NCBI RefSeq assembly: GCF_000024925.1
Contig: NC_013521.1
Location: 1-64,000 of the forward strand
DNA length: 64,000 bases
DNA from: Sanguibacter keddieii DSM 10542
Lineage (GTDB): Bacteria; Actinomycetota; Actinomycetes; Actinomycetales; Cellulomonadaceae
Reading direction: 5' to 3'
The translations under genes were made by a program, and so were the position numbers. A model generated the notes under the pieces. The model did no database searches. It was not told where the DNA came from and saw nothing but the letters and a program-made list of their open reading frames with translations. This document shows positions 57,806 through 64,000 of the stretch, piece after piece. Every line of letters begins with the position of its first letter. Position 1 is the stretch's first letter.

Positions 57806-60163
57806 TCAACCCAGCTGGCTGCGCACTGCCTTCGCCGCGCCGACCAGGTGCTCGAGGGACGGGGTCGTCTCGGCATAGCCGCGGGTCTTGAGGCCGCAGT
57901 CGGGGTTGACCCAGAGCAGCGCCGGGTCGACGGACTTCACGGCGAGCTCGAGGAGCTCGGTGACCTCCTCCTGCGACGGCACGCGCGGGGAGTGGATGTC
58001 GTAGACACCCGGACCGACGCCGCGGGAGAACCCGGAGGCGTTGAGGTCGGGGAGGATCTCCATGCGCGAGCGGGCTGCCTCGATGGACGTGACGTCGGCG
58101 TCGAGGGCGTCGATCGCGCCGATGACCTCGCCGAACTCCGAGTAGCACAGGTGCGTGTGGATCTGGGTGTCCGGGCGCACCCCGGCGGTCGACAGCGTGA
58201 ACGACCCGACCGACCAGTCGAGGTACGCCGGCTGGTCCGCGCGGCGCAGCGGCAGCAGCTCGCGCAGCGCCGGCTCGTCGACCTGGATGATCGCGATGCC
58301 GGCCGCCTCGAGGTCGGCGATCTCGTCGCGCAGCGCCAGGCCGATCTGGTTGGCCGTCTCGCCCAGGGGGATGTCGTCCCGCACGAAGGACCAGGCCATG
58401 ATCGTCACCGGGCCCGTGAGCATGCCCTTGACCGGCTTGGTCGTGAGCGACTGCGTGTACTCCGTCCAGCGCACCGTCATCGGCGCCGGGCGCGACACGT
58501 CGCCCCAGAGGATCGACGGGCGCGTGCAGCGAGACCCGTAGGACTGCACCCAGCCGTTCTGCGTCACCGCGAAGCCGTCGAGCAGCTCCGCGAAGTACTG
58601 CACCATGTCGTTGCGCTCGGCCTCGCCGTGCACCAGCACGTCGATGCCGATCCGCTCCTGCAGCTCCACGACCTGCTGGATCTCGGCACGCATCGCGTCC
58701 TCGTACGCCTCGAGGGACAGCTCGCCCTTCGCGTGCGCGGCGCGAGCCTTGCGGATCTCGACGGTCTGCGGGAACGACCCGATGGTCGTCGACGGCAGCA
58801 GCGGCAGGTCCAGCCGCTCCTGCTGGGCGTCACGACGCTCCTGCGCCGGGCCGCGGTGGAAGTCGCCGTCGGTCAGGGCCGCGGTGCGCTCGCGGACCGC
58901 GGCGACCGACACCCCTGCTGCGGTGGCGCGCGAGGAGACGGCGGCGCTCGCGGCGAGCAGCTGCTCGTGCACGGCCTCGCGGCCCTCGCGCAGCCCCTCT
59001 GCGAGCGTCACGACCTCGGCGACCTTCTGGTCGGCGAAGGCGAGCCAGCTCGCGAGCGTCGGGTCGAGCGCGGGCTCGTCGGCCACGTCGTGCGGGACGT
59101 GCTGGAGCGACGTCGAGGTGCCGACCGCGACGGCCCCGGCGCCGAGGCCCTCGAGAGCCTCGAGCACCTCGAGCCTGGCGGAGAGGTCGGCGCGCCAGAT
59201 GTTGTGCCCGTCGACGACGCCGCCGACGAGGGTCTTGGACTCCAGGCCGCGCACCGGCGAGGTGGGCGCAGAACCCTTGACGAGGTCGACCGCGAGGGCC
59301 TCGACGTCGGTCCCGGCCACGACCGGGAGGGCCTCCTGGAGGTCGCCGAAGGGTGCGGCGAGCAGGATGGCCGGACGCTCGGGACGGGCCAGCTCGGTCG
59401 AGAGCACGCGGTACGCCTCGGTGACGGCCGTCAGGACGTCGCCCAGCGGCACGTCGATCGTGTCGGTCACGAGACCGGGCTCGTCGAGCTGGACCCAGGT
59501 AGCCCCGGCGGCGGCCAGCGCCCGGAGCAGCTCGGCGTAGACGGGGAGCAGGTCGGCGAGACGCGACAGCGGCTCGAAGCCGGCGGGGGCGTCGTCCGCA
59601 GCCTTGCTGAGGAGCAGGAAGGTCACCGGGCCGACGAGCACGGGACGGGTCGTCACGCCGTCGGCCAGGGCCTCGGCGAACTGGCGCACCACGCGGTCGG
59701 AGGCGAGGCGGAACGTGGTGGACGGGCCGATCTCGGGCACGAGGTAGTGGTAGTTGGTGTCGAACCACTTGGTCATCTCGAGCGGGGCGTCGTCGCCCTC
59801 GCCGCGGGCGGCACGGAAGTACCCGGCGAGGTCGAGGTCGCCCTCGGTCGCGAAGCGCTCGGGCACGGCGCCGACGGTCACCGCGGCGTCGAGGACCTGG
59901 TCGTAGTACGAGAAGGTCTCGGGGACGGAGCCGTCCGTGGCGGACAGGCCGAGCGCGACGAGGCGGTCGCGGGTCGACTTCCGCAGTGCTGCGGCGGTCT
60001 CCTCGAGCTGGTCGGCGTCGATGCGGCCGGCCCAGAAGGACTCGACGGCCTTCTTGAGCTCGCGGCGCGGCCCGATGCGGGGGTAGCCGAGGATGGTCGC
60101 TGCCGGGAAAGCGGCAAAGGTCGGGTTCTGCTGGTCAGAGCTGAGCTCAGTATGTGTCGTCAT
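57806..60163 (-). CDS. metE: Cobalamin-independent methionine synthase
   Basis: MetE transfers the methyl group of 5-methyltetrahydropteroyltri-L-glutamate to homocysteine to make methionine. The 785-residue protein has the duplicated TIM-barrel architecture. The N-terminal barrel starts [13 protein letters not shown]. The C-terminal barrel holds the zinc ligands His/Cys in [22 protein letters not shown] and [24 protein letters not shown] lies near 553. The start ATG 60163 follows AGAGGGATGACC. It lies 11 bases after metF and is probably co-transcribed, so the SAM riboswitch upstream of metF may control both. Confidence 0.97.
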   Translation of the reverse strand: MTTHTELSSDQQNPTFAAFPAATILGYPRIGPRRELKKAVESFWAGRIDADQLEETAAALRKSTRDRLVALGLSATDGSVPETFSYYDQVLDAAVTVGAVPERFATEGDLDLAGYFRAARGEGDDAPLEMTKWFDTNYHYLVPEIGPSTTFRLASDRVVRQFAEALADGVTTRPVLVGPVTFLLLSKAADDAPAGFEPLSRLADLLPVYAELLRALAAAGATWVQLDEPGLVTDTIDVPLGDVLTAVTEAYRVLSTELARPERPAILLAAPFGDLQEALPVVAGTDVEALAVDLVKGSAPTSPVRGLESKTLVGGVVDGHNIWRADLSARLEVLEALEGLGAGAVAVGTSTSLQHVPHDVADEPALDPTLASWLAFADQKVAEVVTLAEGLREGREAVHEQLLAASAAVSSRATAAGVSVAAVRERTAALTDGDFHRGPAQERRDAQQERLDLPLLPSTTIGSFPQTVEIRKARAAHAKGELSLEAYEDAMRAEIQQVVELQERIGIDVLVHGEAERNDMVQYFAELLDGFAVTQNGWVQSYGSRCTRPSILWGDVSRPAPMTVRWTEYTQSLTTKPVKGMLTGPVTIMAWSFVRDDIPLGETANQIGLALRDEIADLEAAGIAIIQVDEPALRELLPLRRADQPAYLDWSVGSFTLSTAGVRPDTQIHTHLCYSEFGEVIGAIDALDADVTSIEAARSRMEILPDLNASGFSRGVGPGVYDIHSPRVPSQEEVTELLELAVKSVDPALLWVNPDCGLKTRGYAETTPSLEHLVGAAKAVRSQLG

Positions 60164-60174
60164 GGGTCATCCCT

Positions 60175-61239
60175 CTAGATCAGAGCTGCGGTTGGTTGGG
60201 ATGCGCCGACCCACGGCCCGCTGGCCAGGTCGGGACCGGCGTCGGCTGCTGCCGGGTGCGCTGGTCCGCCGCCGAGGTGTACGCCCTCGAGCAGGTCTAG
60301 TGCGGCTTCGTGCTTGTTGAAGGTGTAGATGTGCAGGCCCGGGGCTCCGGCTGCGAGGACCGCCTCGGCGAGCTCGACGGACGCACGGATGCCGTGCGCG
60401 TGCCGGGCGGCCGGGTCGGTGAGCGACTCGAGGTCGCGGACGAGAGCCTTCGGGGCGGGGACGCCCGTGAGGGTCTCGACCCGGGCGAGGCGCGCCGGGT
60501 CGGTCATGGGGAGCAGGCCGGCGAGGATCGGGAGGGTCACTCCCGCGCGCCGGGCCTCGTCCACGAAGCCGACGTAGCTGTCGGCGTCGTAGAACAGCTG
60601 GGTGATCGCGAAGTCGGCGCCGGCCTGCTGCTTCTCGAGCAGGCGCTGCACCTCCTGGGACCGTGTGGTGCCCGCTGCCGCGTTGCCGTCGAGGAAGGTC
60701 GCGACGGCGATGGTCAGCGGCCGGGCCGCCGAGCGCAGGGCGGACGACGGGTCCTCGGCGCAGCGCTGGGCCTCGACCTCGCGCAGGAGCGCCACGAGCT
60801 CGTCGCTCGAGTTCACGCCGTCGGGGTGCGGCTGCCAGTCGGGCTGGTCGCGCGGGGGGTCGCCGCGGAGCGCGAGGAAGCTGCGGACGCCCTCGGCGAG
60901 GAACTCGTCGATGACCTCGGCCACGTTGTCGCGGGAGGCGCCCACGCAGGTGAGGTGGGCGATCGGCAGCACGGGGGCGTGCTCGAGGATGCGGCGCACC
61001 ACGGTCTGGGCGGTGGTGCGGTCTCCGCCCGCGGCACCGTAGGTGACCGAGACGAAGTCGGGGCGCGCGGCCACGAGGTGGTCGACGGTGCTCCAGAACT
61101 TCGGTGCCGCCGCGGGGTTGCGGGGCGGCATGAGCTCGAAGGAGAGCGTGGGGCGGCGCAGGCGCGCCGCGTGCCGCCCCGGCGGGGCGGTGGTCGGACC
61201 GCCCCCGGCAGGGGTCGGTGGTACGTCGGAAGCCGTCAT
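60175..61239 (-). CDS. metF: Methylenetetrahydrofolate reductase
   Basis: MetF reduces 5,10-methylene-THF to 5-methyl-THF, the methyl donor for MetE encoded next. The 354-residue FAD-dependent TIM-barrel protein has the SFELMPPRN start region (about 33-41), SVTYGAAGGDR near 69, LTCVGASR near 98, FLALRGDPPRD near 123, and GADFAITQLFYDAD near 205-220. It begins at ATG 61239. Its GGAG ribosome site falls in the 3' strand of the riboswitch closing helix. Confidence 0.95.
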   Translation of the reverse strand: MTASDVPPTPAGGGPTTAPPGRHAARLRRPTLSFELMPPRNPAAAPKFWSTVDHLVAARPDFVSVTYGAAGGDRTTAQTVVRRILEHAPVLPIAHLTCVGASRDNVAEVIDEFLAEGVRSFLALRGDPPRDQPDWQPHPDGVNSSDELVALLREVEAQRCAEDPSSALRSAARPLTIAVATFLDGNAAAGTTRSQEVQRLLEKQQAGADFAITQLFYDADSYVGFVDEARRAGVTLPILAGLLPMTDPARLARVETLTGVPAPKALVRDLESLTDPAARHAHGIRASVELAEAVLAAGAPGLHIYTFNKHEAALDLLEGVHLGGGPAHPAAADAGPDLASGPWVGASQPTAALI

Positions 61240-61248
61240 GAGTTCACT

Positions 61249-61347
61249 CCATCGGACCTGGCGTTAGCACCCGCACCCTCAGGAGGCTTCCATTGTGGGG
61301 GGTTGCTGCGGCGTCGTCGAGCCAGGACTCTCAACCGCTCTGGATGG
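61249..61347 (-). promoter_or_regulatory. SAM riboswitch (S-box clan) upstream of metF
   Basis: On the minus strand the segment starts CCATCC-AGAGCGGTTGAGAG, continues CCTGGCTCGACGACGCC then GCAGCAACC, and ends GGTGCTAACGCCAGG and GATGGAG. These are the kink-turn, P2 and P3/J3-4 signatures of the SAM-I/SAM-IV clan. The closing helix pairs CCATC with GATGG, and the latter contains part of the metF ribosome site, so SAM binding should block translation. Exact subtype was not settled. Confidence 0.88.
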
Positions 61348-61354
61348 TGCCACG

Positions 61355-61383
61355 ACCCTACGATCTATCCACGATCCGGTCTA
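61355..61383 (-). promoter_or_regulatory. Possible metF promoter overlapping the glycosyltransferase stop
   Basis: On the minus strand TAGACC (61378-61383) and TAGGGT (61355-61360) are 17 bases apart, and the -10 contains the TAG stop of the upstream gene. Transcription would start at about the first riboswitch base. The -35 is weak. Confidence 0.35.
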
Positions 61384-62254
61384 CACCGTCCACATCGCGG
61401 GATTTCTGTGCTCGAACCTGGCGAGGGGTCGAGCCCGTGGGGAGCTGCAGCGGGACCGGGCCGCCCGCGAGCTGGCGCGGAGCGTCACCCCGTGGAGCGG
61501 TCAGGCGGTCAGCCCACCTGTCCCACGGCGGGCGGACGGCCCAGTTGACCTCGAGCGTCCGTCGCGCCCAGCGGAACCGTCGGCCGAGGCTGGCCGGAGA
61601 GGCGAAGGTCCGCCCCGAGACCCCGACCGTGAGGAGCGGGTCGTACCGGACCCGGGCCCTGGCGCCGAGCTGGAAGCTGAGGTCGGTGTCGTCGTGGACC
61701 GTCGGGTCGTCCCGGTGCACCAGGTGGCGGACCTCGTGCCACGTCGTGACCCGGATCGCCATGTTGGACCCCCACAGCGGCACGTTGCCGAGGGCGGCGC
61801 GCATGCCCCAGAAGTACCCGCGCATGTAGAAGACCCGTGCCGCGCGCCCGCGCAGGCGGGGAAGGTCGTAGAAGGTCCCCGCACCGGTGACGGCGGAGAG
61901 CTCGCGGTCGGCGACGAAGGACCGGTGCACGCGGTCCAGCCAGTCCGTGGGTGGCAGCGTGTCGGCGTCGCACCGCGCGATGATCCCGCCCTGGACCGCG
62001 TCGTACCCGCGCGAGGCCGCCGCGGGGATCCCGACGGTCGGCTCGACGACCACCCGTGCGCCGGCCGCCCGCGCGACCGCGGCGCTGTCGTCGGTCGAGG
62101 CGTTGTCGACCACCACGACCTCGAAGGGGCGCCGGGTCTGGAGGGCCAGCGCCTCCAGGCACCGTGCGAGGAGCACGGCGTCGTCCTTGACCGGGATGAC
62201 CACGGTGATGTCCAGGCGCCCCGGGACCGGGGCGGTGCCCTCGGCGGTGCTCAC
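61358..62254 (-). CDS. Family 2 glycosyltransferase
   Basis: The 298-residue protein has a GT-A fold: ITVVIPVKDDAVLLARCL (about 16-33), VVVVDNASTDDSAAVA near 45-60, the DxD metal site in ARCDADTLPP near 92-101, and VHDDTDLSFQLG near 185. No membrane segment is evident. It starts with GTG 62254 inside the stop of the upstream membrane-protein gene (GTGA overlap). The donor and acceptor sugars are unknown. Only 10 bases separate its stop from the SAM riboswitch. Confidence 0.88.
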   Translation of the reverse strand: MSTAEGTAPVPGRLDITVVIPVKDDAVLLARCLEALALQTRRPFEVVVVDNASTDDSAAVARAAGARVVVEPTVGIPAAASRGYDAVQGGIIARCDADTLPPTDWLDRVHRSFVADRELSAVTGAGTFYDLPRLRGRAARVFYMRGYFWGMRAALGNVPLWGSNMAIRVTTWHEVRHLVHRDDPTVHDDTDLSFQLGARARVRYDPLLTVGVSGRTFASPASLGRRFRWARRTLEVNWAVRPPWDRWADRLTAPRGDAPRQLAGGPVPLQLPTGSTPRQVRAQKSRDVDGVDRIVDRS

Positions 62255-62838
62255 GAGCGCCTCGCGAGGAGGACGCCGGCGACGAGCGCGCCGACCCCGC
62301 CGGCGGCGAGGTCCCCGAGGGTGTCGGTGTACCCGACGTTGATCGACCCGTCGACGAAGGTCGCCCCCGCCCACTCGCCGAGCTCCCACAGGACGGCGAG
62401 CATCACGCCGAGCGCCGTCGTGACCACGACGATCCCGAGCGCCGGGCGCGCGGGCGTCGAGGGGTCCGCACCGGAGACCTGAGCGGGTCGCGGGCTCGCG
62501 ACCGCACCGACGCGCACGAGAGTCCGCCACGCGAGGTCGGCGAGGACCCCCGTCGCGACCAGGTGCACCGCGAGGTCGAGCCACGGGACGGCCGCGTACA
62601 GGTCGAGCAGGCCCATCCACGCCGCAGCAGACAGCACCAGCCCGAGCACGGGGTCGTGCACCCCGTGCAGGCCGAGCGCCCGCGGGACCACCGCGCCCAG
62701 CAGGACGAGGGAGAGCAGCGCCGCGCCGACGGTGCCGTACAGCGCGGTGCCGACGACGAGGCTCGCGCCTGCGACCCAGCGGACGGCGTCGCCGGCGACC
62801 AGGGTGGACGGTCTTCGTGCGGAGGTGCCGACGGTCAT
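62251..62838 (-). CDS. Polytopic membrane protein (DUF2238/YjdF-like)
   Basis: The 195-residue protein has about five hydrophobic helices. The C-terminal stretch WELGEWAGATF then DTLGDLAAGGVGAL resembles the conserved W-E-x-x-E and D-x-x-x-D motif region of YjdF/DUF2238-type membrane proteins of unknown function. It is translationally coupled to the glycosyltransferase (four-base overlap), suggesting that both act on the same envelope component. The start is ATG 62838. Confidence 0.75.
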   Translation of the reverse strand: MTVGTSARRPSTLVAGDAVRWVAGASLVVGTALYGTVGAALLSLVLLGAVVPRALGLHGVHDPVLGLVLSAAAWMGLLDLYAAVPWLDLAVHLVATGVLADLAWRTLVRVGAVASPRPAQVSGADPSTPARPALGIVVVTTALGVMLAVLWELGEWAGATFVDGSINVGYTDTLGDLAAGGVGALVAGVLLARRS

Positions 62839-62923
62839 CGGGCAACCCTAGGTGCCAGGTGCCACCCGCGCCGGACGGAGAGCCAGGACGGAGGCGTCAC
62901 GCGCTCGCGAGCCGTGCGCCCGG

Positions 62924-63463
62924 TCAGCGCCCGCCGCGACGGGGCTCGCGGGGCGGGCGCTCGCCGTCGTCCGTGCCGTCGTCGGCGGTGAAGAGGAGGT
63001 CGTGCAGCGTGACCTGCACCTTCTCGACGCGCGGGACGTCGTGGAGGGTGACGCCGGCCTTGTCGGTCGCGTCCGAGATCACGAGCGTCCCGCACCCGAG
63101 CAGCCGGTCGGTCAGGCCCATCTCGTAGGAGACGTCGTTGATCCGGTAGAGCGGGATGTCGCGCCCCGTGCGCGTGATGATGCCGCTGCGCGTGATGAGG
63201 CGGCGGTTGGTCACCGTGTACCGCGACGTGGTCCACCGCAGGAACGGCAGCAGCACCCACCCCACGAGGAGCACGAGCAGGACCACCCCTCCGGCGAGCA
63301 GGAGCCAGCCGCGCGCCGAGCTCTCCGGCAGCAGCACCACGAGCGCGACCGCCGCGACGAGGAGCACGACGAAGAGCGCCATCGCGCCGAACAACGCCTT
63401 GACGTGCGTACGGAGGTCCAGGACGACGTGCTCTCCGTCGGCCAGCCTGCTCTGCATGCTCAT
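62924..63463 (-). CDS. Membrane protein with bacterial PH domain (bPH2)
   Basis: The 179-residue protein has two membrane helices at about 22-48 and 52-72. A bacterial pleckstrin-homology domain (DUF304/bPH2) follows at about 75-150, with the signatures WTTSRYTVTNRRLITRSG and RDIPLYRINDVSYE. The C-terminal tail is acidic then Arg-rich. Such proteins (YdbS/YdbT-like) are common in actinobacteria; their roles are mostly unknown. The start is ATG 63463. Confidence 0.87.
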   Translation of the reverse strand: MSMQSRLADGEHVVLDLRTHVKALFGAMALFVVLLVAAVALVVLLPESSARGWLLLAGGVVLLVLLVGWVLLPFLRWTTSRYTVTNRRLITRSGIITRTGRDIPLYRINDVSYEMGLTDRLLGCGTLVISDATDKAGVTLHDVPRVEKVQVTLHDLLFTADDGTDDGERPPREPRRGGR

Positions 63464-63538
63464 GCGGTCATCGTCGCACCGCGCGCGCCTGGGCTCTACC
63501 CCCAGTCCACGCTGCGTCTGCGGCGCGTGCCGGTGGGC

Positions 63539-64000
63539 TCAGTCGAGCAGGCCTGCCTGGGCCGCCCGCGCACCCGCCTGGAACCGGCTGCTGGAGTCCA
63601 GGAGCTCCATGAGGGAGGAGACGTGGCGCCGGGCGGTCCGCACGGAGCAGCCGAGGCGCCGGGCCACGACCTCGTCCTTGTGGCCGTCGGCGAGCAGCGC
63701 GAGCACCGTCCGAGCCGTCTGGTCGATCTCCACCGTCTGCCCCTCGGCGTCGAGGAGCGCCGGGAAGTCCTGGGCCAGGGCCCAGTCCGCCTCGTAGCCG
63801 CGGGCGAGGTAGGCGACGAGACCGGGGTCCCGGATGAGCAGCGCACCCTCCGAACGGCCCTCGACGAACCGGGTGGCGAGGGCCGTGGTGTCGTCGAAGA
63901 TGAGGGTCCGGGCGGCGATCACCGGGACGGTCCGGATGAGCACGCCTGCGGGCAGCGCGAGCGCGGCGTAGCTCTGCGTGGCGGTCTGGGCCCGGGTGCT
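63539..64000 (-). CDS. LuxR-type HTH regulator, 5' end outside the window
   Basis: The last 153 codons of a minus-strand gene are visible and the frame is open to the window edge, so the start is missing. The C-terminus has a LuxR-type HTH (TARTVLALLADGHKDEVVARRL then SVRTARRHVSSLMELLD). The upstream part (PVIAARTLIFDDTTALATRF) resembles the linker of TrmB/LuxR-like actinobacterial regulators whose N-terminus carries another domain. The stop is at 63539. Confidence 0.8.
   Translation of the reverse strand, partial: STRAQTATQSYAALALPAGVLIRTVPVIAARTLIFDDTTALATRFVEGRSEGALLIRDPGLVAYLARGYEADWALAQDFPALLDAEGQTVEIDQTARTVLALLADGHKDEVVARRLGCSVRTARRHVSSLMELLDSSSRFQAGARAAQAGLLD

Noticed and set aside
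57848..60178. A 776-codon plus-strand frame opposite metE
   Set aside because: Low-complexity Arg/Gly/Val/Asp translation mirroring metE codons; metE is intact.

Overview
The window is high-G+C DNA from an actinobacterium and begins at the chromosomal replication origin. The order dnaA, oriC, dnaN, gnd, recF, dciA, gyrB, gyrA, a DUF3566 gene, tRNA-Ile and tRNA-Ala, followed by ppi, crgA, trpG/pabA and a minus-strand pknB-pknA-pbpA-rodA-pstP-fhaB-fhaA operon, is the conserved actinomycete origin region, as in mycobacteria. The many GTG starts, gene complement and long open antisense frames fit a Micrococcales organism of the Cellulomonas/Sanguibacter/Oerskovia kind. That taxonomic placement is inference and was not tested.

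Positions 1-12.7 kb hold the replication and topology block: initiator, origin with DnaA boxes, sliding clamp, RecF, DciA and gyrase, ending in two tRNAs that flank a 39-residue DLW-39 protein. Positions 12.8-27.9 kb hold the growth and division block: an Ala-rich membrane protein at the position of mycobacterial cwsA, a cyclophilin, a rhomboid protease, crgA, a DUF881 protein and trpG. Facing these is the tightly overlapping Ser/Thr-kinase and cell-wall operon. A second cluster of DnaA boxes lies between the rhomboid gene and crgA and shares a 17-bp block with oriC.

Positions 28-46 kb are accessory and metabolic. They include a glycerol dehydrogenase, an MNT-HEPN toxin-antitoxin remnant bounded by 41-bp direct repeats, lipoproteins, an LLM flavin oxidoreductase with a divergent LysR regulator, a phosphatase, a beta-propeller protein, an App1-type phosphatase, an aminotransferase, DedA, a Phd/VapC pair, an ICL/PEP-mutase-like enzyme, an Ada-AlkA fusion, and a MarR/reductase divergent pair. 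Between lysR and the tyrosine phosphatase lies an unexplained minus-strand locus. It has a promoter-like pair, a near-perfect Shine-Dalgarno, a 12-codon ORF and a chain of perfect hairpins ending in a compact three-way junction. This is the best candidate here for something undescribed.

Positions 46-64 kb carry the glycine-cleavage operon gcvP-gcvT-gcvH behind a tandem glycine riboswitch, a single-domain LuxR-type regulator with a CRP-like site upstream, a Nudix hydrolase, a zinc-ribbon/SDR fusion, an LCP-family protein, a PadR regulator with a 25-bp palindrome upstream, and metF-metE behind a SAM riboswitch. The window ends with a glycosyltransferase, two membrane proteins and a LuxR-like gene cut by the edge. 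Glycine cleavage (one-carbon supply), MetF (methylene- to methyl-THF) and MetE (methyl-THF to methionine) make up a one-carbon theme, with each operon under its own metabolite riboswitch.
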